Assembly (NCBI GenBank): GCA_951217055.1
Contig: OX578277.1
Span: 107,946,514 to 108,010,513 of the forward strand
DNA: 64,000 bases
DNA from: Gerris lacustris
Taxonomy: Eukaryota; Arthropoda; Insecta; Hemiptera; Gerridae
Direction: 5' to 3'
Part shown: positions 1 through 11,165 of the stretch, one piece after another
Layout of the letters: each line of letters opens with the position of its first letter
How positions within the stretch are numbered: position 1 is the stretch's first letter
Made by a program: the position numbers and the translations under genes
Notes under the pieces: model-generated
Database searches by the model: none
What the model was told of the DNA's origin: nothing
The model's input: only the letters and a program-made list of their open reading frames with translations

Positions 1-3000
1 TCCTCAGGCATGATTAGGAGATGTCAAATCCAAATTTGCGACCTCTAAATCAGGGCCCATAACTTTTGGGGGGCTAAAAACCACGATATTTTTGCACATT
101 TTTCGGTTTTCGCTTATAGCTTGAAAACGGCTGGTCCTGTCAACAAAATAGATCAATTCAAAATTAAAGAGCACAAAATTTCCTTTTAAATGCACTAGTC
201 GAAAGTATTTATACTTCAATTTTTACGGGTTCTACAGAACTTTGAAAATTGCTAAAATTTTCCAAAATCGAAAAAAACTCATATTTTTAAGTTTTTCTTA
301 TATTGAACTCCTTTTAATGTTAGTATGAGGCTTTTAAAACTTCTCCACAAGTCCCAAATCTTATTTAAAAGGTGTGGTAAGGTCAAGGGAGTTTTTCGAG
401 GAAGGGGGCAGTTGGTGAGGGGGGGGGGGGGGGGGGGGGGGGAGTTTAAGTAAATAGTCCATTCACGACTTTTTCTGTGTAGAAGTTATTTTAATGGGGG
501 TTTCTATAAGGGGGGGGGAGGGGGGGGTAGGAGGTTTAGGAACCTATAGTACCCATGTAAAAAGACCTGAGACAATATATATTCAAAGAAAGGCGTTTCA
601 GACCATTCTAAATCCAAATTCGTAAAAATATAACCAAAAAAAAACATAGATACCCCTGTGTTGTGCATGTTTATATGTATATATTTGTGTGTTTGACAAA
701 AAAGTCAGTCCTTACTAAAATTCCAAACCTATTTTTATATTTATATATTTATGGTTATATATATGGTATTTGCGTGATTTTCTATTTATTCGATGTAGCT
801 TTTGGTCTATAGATGTGCATCAATTTGAAGTAAATTAATTGGAAAGCGCAGTATAATTAAAATTGACCTAAACACCAGTTAAAGGGGTATCGCCTGAATG
901 CATGCATTACATACCAATATATAATAGTTCTTAAACTGTTTTGCTTCATTTACAGGTAATGCTGTTATTTGAGGATTTTTCATATATATTTGCTGAAGAA
1001 CGTCTAAACATAAGTTCAATGCTTCAAGTTCGTGCTTTCCATTTTAAAGATTTTTTTTATTTATTTTTTTACGTGAGAAATTGCTCTCAGAAGAATTTAA
1101 ACAACGACTCTACAGGAGGCCAGATGATGAAATGTTCGACATCCGCAAGATAATTAACCTCGAGGTGAAAGAAATAATTATATCATCTGCATCAGGTGAT
1201 GAATGGGCTCAACAGATAGTGGATCGTTTGAGCAGGGGACAGTAGTATTTGGTCGCAGTTGATACTTGGTGCCGTCGTACAAGTTATAAAATGTCTCAAC
1301 GTGGCTAGTATCACTGATAGTACATCAGAGGGTAAGGTATTAGCTGATGGATATTGCTTTGTATTGTATACAGTTGAGCTGAGATCCTGTTAAATTATTT
1401 CCCCTGCAGCTTTCACAATTCATTCACGTTCCCTTATATTTTTGATTATCTGTTTTCTTAGGAAGTATCATTTAGGATTTTACCACTAACATTTGTGAAG
1501 CAAATCATACAGGTTGATTTTATTTCTCAACAATTTTTAAATCAATTTTGTTGTATTAATTTTGATTTTTAACTGATCTCACCTGAGGATGATGTTTCTC
1601 CTCAGACAGATTCAATAACTCTGTGAGCCAAAATTTGCACTCATAGAAGCTTCGAGGTATGAGAAGAGAAATTTCCATCGCCTTGTCAGTATTGCTTGAA
1701 AAAGGAACTGGTCTGTCTGACCTAACCAAGTGACTAAGTATTTTATCAAAATAATTCTACAGGATATCAGCTCTATTGTAAACAATACAGAGCAATGTCC
1801 ATCAGCTAATAACTTCCCCTCTGATGTACTATCAGTGATTCAAGCCACGTTGAGACATTTTATAACTTTTACGACGGTATCAAGTGCGACCGGATCCAAC
1901 TGTCCTCCTACTCAAACGATCAACTATCTTTTGAGCGGAGATGTCATAATTCTCTCTTTCTCCTCAAGGTTCGCTACCTTGTAGATGTCGAACATTTCAT
2001 CATATGTCCTTTAGAGTCGTAGTTTAAATACTTTTAAAAGCAATCTCACGTAAAAACCAACTTTTCTCTTTAAAAAGTAAGCATCAATTTTTGAACGAGT
2101 TGAGCTCGCAGGTACAGTTGATGATTTGTAGACCTTTGTTACTTGCTGCTCTCTTACAAGGTTTTTACACCTCTTTGTTTAAAAATTGTCTCTTTAAAAA
2201 TTATCACTTCTCCTTCACTGAGATCGCAATCACAAATGATTGAACTTATTTTTTGACGTTCTTCAGCAAATGTATTCGAAAATCCACAAACTACAAACAG
2301 CATTACCTGTAAAAGAAGCAAATAACTTTAAGAACTTTACATATTGGTAGGTCAATTTTAATTATACTGCGCTATCAAATTCATCTACTTCAAATTGATG
2401 CACATCTATCTATAGACCGACAGCTACATCGAATAAATAGAGAGAGCAGGCAAATTGGTTTAGAATTTAAGTGAACAGACTTTTTGTCAACACACAAATA
2501 TATAGGTACATATAAACATGCACAGAGGTATATCTACTTTTATTTTTACTGATTTGGATTTAGAACGGTCTGAAACGCCTTTCGTTGAATGTATATTGTC
2601 TCAGGTCTTTTTACATGTTCGGCCGGTACTATAGGTTCCTAAACCTCCTACCCCCCCCCCCCCCCCCCTTGTAGAAACCCCTACAAGTGAATGGACTGCA
2701 TTTACGCTTTAATAATTGAATATTCGTTCCGTTATTTACTCCCCCCCCCCTCACAAACTCCCCCCTCCCTCCTCCCTCCAAACACTCCCTTGACCTTACC
2801 ACACCTTTCTAAATGAGATTTGGGACTTTCGGAGAAGTTTTAAAATCCTCATACTAACATTAAGAAGGAGTTCAATATAAGAAAAACTTAAAAATATGAG
2901 TTTTTTTCGATTTTGGAAAAATTTAGCAATTTTCAAAGTTCTGTAGAACCCGTAAAAATTGAAGTAGAAATACTTTCGACTAGTGCATTTAAAAGGAAAT

Positions 3001-3178
3001 TTTGTGCTCTTTAATTTTGAATTGATATATTTTGTTGACAGGACCAGCCGTTTTCAAGCTATAAGTGAAAAACCGAAAAATGTGCAAAAATATCGTGGTT
3101 TTTAGCCCCCCAAAAGTTATGCGCCCTGATTTTGAGGTCGCAAATTTGGATTTGACATCTCCTAATCATGCCTGAGGA
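1..3178. repeat. Giant imperfect palindrome (foldback element)
   Basis: The first bases (tcctcaggcatgattagg) are the reverse complement of 3161-3178, and the pairing continues inward with small indels to about 1404 and 1745, leaving a loop of roughly 340 bp. Matching landmarks include the poly-G/poly-C tracts (417-442 and 498-525 against 2650-2668 and 2741-2765), the 'acaggtaatgctgtt' segment near 952 with its complement near 2305, and 'ccctctgatgtactatcagtg' near 1815 with its complement near 1320. The arms differ by many substitutions, so the structure is not a recent or artefactual fold-over. It starts exactly at the window edge, so the left boundary and any target duplication cannot be seen. 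It could be a foldback transposon or two copies of one element joined head to head. Confidence 0.85.
1075..1245 (+). pseudogene. Unidentified 56-codon open stretch in the left palindrome arm
   Basis: From gag at 1075 to tag at 1243 the frame encodes 56 residues with a protein-like composition: it begins EKLLSEEFKQRLYRRPDDEM, has an Ile-rich middle and ends DEWAQQIVDRLSRGQ. A frame shifted by one base runs upstream (about 941-1150) through the same arm. The equivalent part of the right arm carries stops and deletions in this frame. I do not recognise the family. It is probably the remains of an element-encoded protein of which the left arm keeps the better copy, but chance openness is possible at this length. 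Confidence 0.25.
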
Positions 3179-3289
3179 CACAAAAAAATAAAACTATTTC
3201 CTGCACCAAACGCACGGTGGACCCCCTTTTTGAACCTCTCGTGACTGGACTAATTAGGAAATCGTGAAGATTGTTTAAAATTAAGATAA

Positions 3290-4130
3290 ATATTATTGGG
3301 CTAAGTAAACAACCCTGTTTTACCCCTATAAGCATGGAGAAGAAGTCGGAAATATCTTCTGATGACCTTTACAATCCTGTAAGCATGTTTACGAACTCGG
3401 TAGAAATTTGCATGCTAAGTAATTTATAGAATACTGCCTGCCAATCAATCGAGTCAAAAGCAGCTCTTAAGTCTAGTCTACAAAGGAGGGAATCTACTTT
3501 TTCATATTTTCAATGAGGGAAATAGAAGATATTATTAAAATATTATCTAATGTGGAGTATTGCTTTCTAACGCTAGCTTAGAATTCACTGAAAACTTAAT
3601 AGATTTCGACCCATTTTATTAGACATCGAAGCATTATTCCAGTAAAGACTTTTGCCAAAGCATCTTGGATGGAGATTCCCCTAGATTCTAGATGAAGTTG
3701 GTGACATCCTTTTACATTGCCCTTCTTATCTAGAGGAAAATTACAGCCCTTTGAAAAGATTTTGGTGCATCACTAAGTACGAGCTCGTACTTTAAATTAA
3801 GTTAAAGATTTTTAACATTTTTTCTTTGAAGTTTGGGAGGAGCATTTTTATAGAATTCTTCAGAAATCTGGTTAAGACCTGGTCTTTATTACTTTTTTAT
3901 TCCCTTTACGCTTTGTAAAAGCTCATCTAAATTTATTTTTGCTTCCAGTAGTTGATTCTTTAATAACGGATCGGCATAGCTTATCAGTCCAGCCTTAAAT
4001 GGTGGGTTTAAATAATAATTTAAAATGGTCTACTAAATCTAACGGATTGATTTTATATTAAAGGTTGGTTTTTCTTCGTCGTAGAAATTTCATTTTTTCA
4101 ACTAATTCAAGGTACTCAATTTTTTAAAAT
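3290..4130 (-). pseudogene. Decayed non-LTR retrotransposon reverse transcriptase
   Basis: Read on the minus strand, three RT blocks occur in the expected order in shifting frames. The first is PGLNQISEEFYKNAP near 3890-3840, the conserved block before the fingers. The second is SRGISIQDALAKVFTGIML near 3700-3630. The third is LCRLDLRAAFDSIDWQAV near 3480-3430, which is motif A with the catalytic Asp in the D-x3-AFD context. Stops and frameshifts separate them, so the copy is dead. The 5' endonuclease and the FADD box are not evident. The motifs fit a CR1/R1/RTE-type LINE; the clade is uncertain. A SINE sits immediately upstream in its reading direction. Confidence 0.7.
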
Positions 4131-4223
4131 TTTGATTTAAATATATTCTTATAAATGGTATCATCCTTTTTAACAAAGTTTAACAATTATTTAATTTTTC
4201 CGCAATTAATAAATGTTTGCACT

Positions 4224-4236
4224 TGAACCTATACCA
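4224..4236. repeat. SINE target-site duplication, left copy
   Basis: The 13-mer tgaacctatacca here is repeated exactly at 4703-4715, bracketing the SINE. Confidence 0.85.
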
Positions 4237-4702
4237 AGGGAGCCAGGGTAGCCGAGCGTGTTAGGGCGCTCGCTCAGCTATCAATAAGTCGAGGCAACTC
4301 GAGGTCGTGGGTTCGATCCCGTGCCATGATACTCTGAATTGCATCAATGATTCGCGGACGGTGCAGGGCGAGGGACACCCTTTATGGGGACTCTTCCCCC
4401 ACTCTTTGGTGTGGGTCCGATCCGTGTCATGACGATGTAATTTGTATCTATGGTTCGAGGACGGAGCAGGGCGAGGGACACCCTTTATGGGGACTCTTCC
4501 CCCACGCTTTGACGCACGCTTATATAGCTTACTAATGACCACACCATACTCGCTTCGGCGGTACAAATGTATGATGTGTGAAGTAGCTGGAACTCTCCCC
4601 CATGGGGCGTAAAAAGGGCCTAAGTGATGGCCTAATTGCAAGGTTCGAACAAGTGGTTCGTCCTAACCGTTCTAGTAGGAAGTACTAGACTACTACTACT
4701 AC
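4237..4702 (+). mobile_element. tRNA-derived SINE, full length with TSD
   Basis: The head (about 4241-4325) reads like a class II tRNA (Leu/Ser type). A pol III box A (tagccgagcg, 4249-4258) is followed about 50 bp later by box B (ggttcgatccc, 4310-4320), with room for a long variable arm. The body carries a tandem duplication of about 103 bp: the block with 'gcagggcgagggacaccctt' occurs near 4361 and again near 4466. The tail ends in a short (act)n run at about 4687-4702. A 13-bp direct repeat flanks the whole unit, so it arrived by LINE-type retrotransposition. Transcription would be from the internal pol III promoter. The parent tRNA and partner LINE are not determined. Confidence 0.85.
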
Positions 4703-4715
4703 TGAACCTATACCA
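4703..4715. repeat. SINE target-site duplication, right copy
   Basis: Exact match to 4224-4236. Confidence 0.85.
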
Positions 4716-6382
4716 TTGATTCATTTTAACGTATACTAGGGGTTCTTAAAATATATACACTTTTCCATGAGTTTTCAATACCGTTTCGAAAATTGTTTTG
4801 GATTCAAACCGAAAGTGTTTTCATGAGGAGTTTTATAAAACATTTCTCACAACAATTTTGAAAACTACCAACTTCCAGACTAGTTATAGTTATAAAGGAG
4901 GTGTTGTTTTATTATTAGCTAATTATCAAAGTTAAAGAATTAAAAGAAGAACTCATAGCAGAGCGAAACGAGAATGTTTTGACATCTGGCCTAAAAAAAT
5001 AAAAGATAAAATCCCTCTGGGAGATAATTCACAAAGCTGGTCGACTTAATTAAAAATAAGTTGTGCTGGGGACAAGTGGGGCTTAGATAAGATAACAGCT
5101 TTGGCATGCCTTTGTACCTGACACCTTCTACCCAAACCAGCACATAAACCAGCATTAACTCATTATACAAGCCCTTACAACCTGACTAGGGCCACATCCA
5201 TTCTAAACTTGCATTACCAACAAACAGAAGTACAAAGAGGAATAAACCATTATAATTTACCTGTTCTTAAACCCACTAATTATTTGCTTTAAAACATCTT
5301 TTTTGACGAGTTAGAGAACATTTTCACTTGAATAAAATAATGTTTTTGGAGAGTTCTTTAGAAGGCTTTGAGTTAGTTATTGAGTTTATTGAACATTAAG
5401 TTGTCTTTAAAATTCAAAAAGAATTGCTATTTATAATTTAGATACGTAATGCCCTGCGGTAATTTTTATGTTGAACACATTCCAGAAATAATGACCAATC
5501 CTATCTGGGTTCGAAAGTGTTTTACAATAATGATATATTTATAAACGTGTGTCCCCGGATCGACGCATGAATAGTAGTTTTTAAAATTTTGTATTCTTAC
5601 TCACTTTTTCTTTCTGAACAACTTTTATAAATAACAGTTTGTCGTATCTCCTAAAGAGAAACGCCCGCAGACAGTCTGCAGACTGTTTTGTCACCGCGCG
5701 CCTAGCCTAATTTTATTTTACTTTATTACAAAGTATTGAAATCAATTTCCTCAGAAATGCATTAAAACGCTGTTTTGAGAGGACATATTTTCAAAATTTC
5801 TGGAGGAGGGTCCGGGATGTACTCCCCGATAATTTACTGCAACGATGCGACGCCCATGCTTTAAAGTAGGTATTCAAAAACATTACTTGCTTCTCGATAA
5901 CGTATGGATATTCTTATAACTAGATACTTAGGATGTTTCAATTAGGCAGAGAGCTCTTATCTCATAAGATAAGTAAATAATGGGAGTGTGTTGTTAAAAG
6001 CTCAACAGGTTGTATGGTTTGAATTATTTACCTTTAGGGATGTGATTAGAAGTTGAGAATTTGGTACAGGTGGGATTACGGCTAAACCATGAGACCCAAA
6101 TCCCTCGTCATGGATTAGCAAGCGGCTCTGTAATCACTTACAGACTCGTCCAATTTTAATTAACCCTGGATGATACTGTTCCTAATTAAACACAGATATT
6201 GGAGTGAGCCAATATTTCGTAAAACGTTAAAAAAAACCCAATAGGGTTTTTTTTGGGCGGCTTTAAATTGGTAAACCGAGGTGGATAATTATGACTAATT
6301 GGCATGCCAATCAATTAGAGAATACAACAGGATACACTTTTGACAAGTGGCTTATATTGATGAAATTGACTAACAAAAAAAA
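4716..6382. other. Unannotated AT-rich sequence
   Basis: No coding frame, tandem repeat or element end could be supported. One short perfect hairpin (aaaaaaccc / gggtttttt) lies at about 6228-6253. Confidence 0.5.
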
Positions 6383-7135
6383 AAAATGGCATTGGCGTGG
6401 TCAGTACTTGGATGGATAACCGTTTTGAACTAACTGACTATTGTGGATACATTATTTTGATATTTTTATGTTTAGGATATGGAACATAAGTCAAAAACGT
6501 TACGTTACTTTTAGCTTAAAAACTCAGAAAAGTATAACAGGGAGTTAAAAAGCTATAGGAGGTGTGTAATCCAGTCCCAGCTGTTGGGTCTCCCTCCATC
6601 GCACGTCATAGGGCCGAAGAGAGTCGAAAAGATTTAAACGTGTGACAGGGAGTTAGGAAAGTACAGGAGGTTGCCATCAACTCTCAGCCCTCTCGACCTA
6701 CCTAGTATGAAGGCATATTAATAATTCGAAGAAGGCGGGCCGGCGCCTTTGAATTCAGTCGTTTGTAATCAAGCCGCGGCAGTGCCGGTGTGGAGATAAG
6801 AATAAAAATGATCTTCCATCTAATTTTAGCAATTACTTGAATAAATTACCGATTTTATTTCATTTTATGTCGGTAGTTTACGCAGAGCGAAAACATGAAA
6901 ATGTCTCACTGCCTTGCGGGCTCGTATGTAAGAAGTATTTTTATTTATTTCATTTATTTAATTATTTGAATTTTGGCGGTATTTTGACAGATCTAAACAA
7001 ACTTTAACGTTTAACAAAAGTATTACACTAATTAATAATTATGTTTCTTTTAACTTTTAAACTAATCAATAGAATTTCATCGGTTTTGTTTTATATTTGT
7101 TCCTTATTTTTTACCGGTTCTAACCATCGAGTATA
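6383..7135 (+). repeat. Family C repeat, interrupted copy, with 5S-rRNA-like box
   Basis: The block around 6386-6435 (cattggcgtggtcagtactt, then ggatggataacc) resembles the 3' third of eukaryotic 5S rRNA around box C. From about 6925 to 7125 the sequence (including ttttggcggtattttgacag and aatttcatcggttttgtttt) matches the minus strand of 29830-30020. In that second copy the two blocks are close together. Here about 480 bp with no counterpart separates them, which implies an insertion. No ends or target duplication were found for this copy. Confidence 0.6.
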
Positions 7136-7318
7136 GAGACTAAATAGAGTAGCTAATGAGGGAAGGCAGATGGCACCATTTTACCAGATGGACCTACATC
7201 TGTTAAAGGAAATCGTCTTTAAAGTTAGATAATCTCAACATTTTGATCCTATCGCAGGTATTATTGTGAAAGGGAATTACAGTTTCAGTCTTTATTATAT
7301 CGCTTTAGAACTATAACC

Positions 7319-7490
7319 TCTCACCACCTCTATCCACCTCGAACCACCTCAAACCACCTCCAACCACCTCTAACAATCTCTAACAACCTCTAACCACCTC
7401 TAACCACCTCTAACCACCTCTAACCACCTCCAACCACCTCTAACCACCTCTATATACCTCTAACCACCTCCAACCACCTCTAACAATCCG
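7319..7490 (+). repeat. 10-bp minisatellite (ctctaaccac)n
   Basis: About 17 degenerate copies of a 10-bp unit, with variants such as caaccacctc and taacaatctc. Confidence 0.9.
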
Positions 7491-8020
7491 ACAAACACAT
7501 ACTCTCACAACTTAATCTATACGTCAGAGCCGCCTTGTCTATATAAGTCGACCACGCCCTAGGCTCGGGACATTATGATTTCAGACTTCGCATTATTATT
7601 ATATTACTAAAGCACTTCATTATTAACTTCTCTTTCACTTAAGTATTATATGCATTTATATATTTTAATTCTTGCCGGTCAGTAAGTTGTTGTCTCCAAC
7701 ACTGACCCCCAAATATTTGAGGCAGTTTTTTTTAGATGTAATTGATATTGTATTGTTTATTAAAAATAAACTCTTTTTTAAAATATACTTCAGTGAGCGG
7801 TTCCCATTATTTGCGAAATTCGCATAAATTCGTTGAAAATTCCGGGAGGGCATTCCAAAATTTCAAAAATTGCCCGGTTCAAAAGAAGTTTGGGCGCACA
7901 TGAGCAGTGTGCCCAAATTTCCTGAAAAATGTAATTTACCTTGTCGTTTTTACCGATAATAAACATTGTGACCCCAAGAGGGATCGAACCAGAGACCCCT
8001 GAGGCCGAAAAAAATAGACT
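7491..8020. other. Unannotated sequence with a box-B-like motif
   Basis: A minus-strand ORF of 62 codons (7665-7853) has no recognisable features. On the minus strand near 7990 the string ggttcgatccc matches a pol III box B, but no box A or tRNA fold was found, so at most it is a SINE scrap. Confidence 0.3.
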
Positions 8021-8021
8021 G

Positions 8022-8589
8022 CCAACTGGTTTGGCACATAGCTTCCTCGTATCCTATCCACGTATTGGTTTTATGCTCTTTTTAAAAGCCATTATTGTCT
8101 AATTTGTTTAATTGTTTCCCCATCTTTTAATCTGTCAAAATTGTTTTAATTTTTTACATGAATTATAGAATCAATTTTTCAAAAGTTAAAGAGCCCAGAC
8201 GGTTCAAATTAAACTTGGGATATCTGCGAGTTACTTTCGATAAACTTTAAGTTTCATTCAAATCAGATAAGTACTTTTGAAGCTAAAGGTGTAAATAGAG
8301 GTATGTTTGTGCGCATGTGGAAGAGAAACAAATAAGCGTAGAAGGTTGTAACGGCTAATTATGACCTATACCATCTACATTTCATTAAAATCGGACATGT
8401 AGTTTTTAAGATATGTTGGTTCGCAAAAATCGAACGAAAGACCGACAGACAGACACGGAACCAAAAATGTTCCCTGATGTCTGAAACGGATTTCAGTCTT
8501 GGAATTTTTTAAATCGGAGACCTAAAATATTTTCGTTCTTCGAAACGATCACACAGCTTCCGTTACCTTCGGTAAGCTCGGAAGCAAAA
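8022..8589 (+). repeat. Family A dispersed repeat, near-complete copy
   Basis: It runs from a start near tagactgccaactggtttgg, through 'cacatagcttcctcgtatcc', a GACA tract near 8442 and 'ggaaccaaaaatgttccctg', to an end with cttaccgaaggtaacggaag-type sequence (here on the complementary strand, about 8558-8585). Related fragments lie at 15327-15540, 18283-18590, 24590-24940 and 63510-63670, and an inverted relative lies at 8698-9290. No coding capacity was found. The element class is unknown. Confidence 0.75.
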
Positions 8590-8697
8590 TCATCTTATTA
8601 TTATTTATTATTATTTTATCATCTACCTAAACCTTTTTATCCCTACCCTCTGATTTTTTATATAAATATATAAAGGTGTAGTATATATATATTATAT

Positions 8698-8829
8698 ATT
8701 GCTTCCGAGCTTACCGAAGGTAACGGAAGCATTGTGTTCACTTTTGAGAACGAAAAACTTTTTGCCTCCGATTTCAATAATTCCAAGACAGAAATCCGTT
8801 TCAGACATCAGGGAACATTTTTGGTCTCG

Positions 8830-8873
<44 letters not shown>

Positions 8874-9290
8874 GGTCGGTCTGTGTGTCCGCGAATTATG
8901 AAACGTGCGACGATAACTTGAGTAAATGTCTACCGATTTTGATGAAATTTGGTAGACATGATCATTTTACCAATACCCAGGACGAGTTCGTTGGACAACG
9001 TTATCCGTCCAAGCGTTCACGAGCAACGCTCGCGTAAACGTGAACTTTAAATTTAAAATTGGAATTTTAGGTCGGGGAAAAAATCTAACTTCATTTATGC
9101 AATGAGACAAACATTTTTTTCAAGTACAATTTTTTAGTAAAACAAACAGCGACACCGCTATGAAGTGTTATAGATCGCTAAAACTATTAATAGTTTTTAC
9201 AAAATAAACTATATAACAATAATTGTTATAGTACATGATAGGATGCGAGGAAGCTATGTGCCACACTAATTGGCAGTCTATTATTATGTT
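8698..9290 (-). repeat. Family A/B mosaic repeat, inverted relative to 8022-8589
   Basis: Both ends are family A: ttgcttccgagcttaccgaa at 8698 and the complement of the 'cacatagcttcctcgtatcc' block at about 9238-9262. The interior from about 8895 to 9180 is instead family B (acgataacttgagtaaatgt, gttcgttggacaacgttatc, agcgttcacgagcaacgctc). A (TGTC)n tract at 8833-8880 marks the left switch point. The spurious frame over the TGTC tract is not a gene. Confidence 0.7.
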
Positions 9291-9511
9291 CTAATTTATT
9301 TTTAGATAACTAATTACCAATAAGTTATAGGAATAACACAAACTGTCTCTCTACTTAATAAAATGTACGTAGAGAGACAGTTTGTGTGATTCCTTTACTT
9401 TAAGATGACCCTCATAGACGATTCTATGTCTATCATATCAATTAGATGTCATTTTTAATGTTCGTACCTTTATATTGAATTTAATTAATTAGAGTGCATA
9501 AAGTTGATTTG

Positions 9512-9512
<1 letters not shown>

Positions 9513-9593
<81 letters not shown>
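9513..9593. repeat. (AT)n microsatellite
   Basis: About 40 uninterrupted AT dinucleotides. Confidence 0.97.
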
Positions 9594-9595
<2 letters not shown>

Positions 9596-10230
9596 GTAGT
9601 TTCTTGTTATAAAATATAATTATTAATTTACCACCGGTTTGTGTTGACTGTTATCCGCCCCCGTAGATGTAGGTATTTGGAGAGGTGGGCGTAGCCTTGC
9701 TCGTATCGTTAATTATTATATTGACATACATATACCTAGCTTTATTCCTCAACGAGTGCGCTAAAAATGTTTGGCTAATGAAAATATCTAGATGGCACCC
9801 AAGGACCAATTATAATTTCCAAACCACTTTAATTGGTAATTGATTTCGACTGCCGGAGAAACATTTTTAAATGTTAATTTCTCCCCCTCCCCCCGTCTAT
9901 TGCACACCTGGGTTGAAAATGAAAATATTGGATATCTACTTGCGGCAGCAAAATGGGGAGTTATTGAACTGATTTTGGGCTGGGAAATGTAATTTTACTG
10001 CATTGACACCAAAAGTTTGTACACTATAATGTTGGCAATAACAGTTTATATATTATCTTTATCCCTAATAATTTTTTTATCTATATAATAATTTGTTTAT
10101 ATTTATTAATCCTGTTTAATAAGTTAAAAAAATATTAGGTCTTCAATTAAACAGAAAAAAAAAATTGGGAGTAACTATCAAACATGCAGCTTCAAATAAG
10201 CATTTATAGTATTGAAGTCATTCTACATTC
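9594..10230. other. Unannotated AT-rich sequence
   Basis: Nothing beyond base composition could be supported here. Confidence 0.5.
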
Positions 10231-10232
10231 TA

Positions 10233-11100
10233 CAGGGTGGACCAAAAGTCTCCCCCCCCCCCCCCTCTTAACTTTTGAACGGTTTGAGATAAATTAATGA
10301 AACTTGGGGGATCTCTACCATGCGAAGGGAAGTTTGTTTTCATGCAATCGCCCACTAGGGGCAACCACCCACTTTGCCCCCAGGCCATCCAACTTCAAAA
10401 TTTCAAATTGGAATGTATATTTTTGATAGCATATTTGGATTATATGGTGAAAAATAATAAACTTTTAATTAAAACTTTTTTTTCTATTTCCAATATTTTT
10501 CTCCCTACAGGGGGGCAAAGATAGCAAAATAACCCTTCCTTTATATTTTTGATAGCAGATTTAGATTTAACGGCGAAAAATATAAAGATCGTACTTTAAA
10601 CTTTTTTTCTATCTCCAATATTTTGCCCCCTATAGGGGAGCAAAGATATAAAAATGATAGAATTTCAGCGCCTGGGGGCAAAGTGGTGGTTGCCCCTAGT
10701 TCGCGAGTGGATGAATACACACTTCCCTTTATATGGTACAGATCCCCCAAGTTTCATTTCTTTATTTCACACCGTTTAGATTTTATAATGATATAAGTGT
10801 TATTGTTTTACTATTTTGGAAGGGTTATTTTGCTATCTTTGCCCTCCTGTAGGGGGCAAAATATTGGAGATAGAAAAAATAGTTTCAAGTAAAAGTTTAT
10901 TATTTTTCACCGTAGAATCCAAATATGCTATCAAAATTTTGAAGTTGGGCGGCCTGGGGGCAAAGTGGGTGGTTGCCTCTAGTGGGCAATTGCACGAAAA
11001 CAAACTTCCGTTTGCATGGTAGAGATCCCCCAAGTTTCATTAATTTATCTCAAACCGTTCAAAAGTTAAGAGGGGGGGGGGAGACTTTTGGACCACTCTG
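10233..11100. mobile_element. Foldback MITE, Tc1/mariner-like ends, with a third arm copy inside
   Basis: The ends read cagggtggaccaaaagtc and, inverted, gacttttggaccactctg, flanked by TA on both sides (10231-10232, 11101-11102). This pattern is typical of Tc1/mariner-related MITEs. The inverted arms span about 10233-10541 and 10796-11100. The centre (about 10542-10770) contains another arm copy in the same orientation as the right arm, recognisable from its ggcaaaatattgg-type block, 'cgcctgggggcaaagtgg' and 'gatcccccaagtttcatt'. No transposase frame is present, so it would need a helper. Confidence 0.85.
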
Positions 11101-11165
11101 TAGATTAGAACAGCAGCTTTTCTTGATTTATCGTAATTACTTCTTTCCTTAATTTATTGAAATAC

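Noticed and set aside
941..1153. 70-codon frame in the palindrome arm
   Set aside because: Low-complexity F/L-rich reading; the neighbouring frame at 1075-1245 is more protein-like.
7975..8005. tRNA gene suggested by ggttcgatccc on the minus strand
   Set aside because: No acceptor stem, D-arm or box A; the T-stem does not pair.
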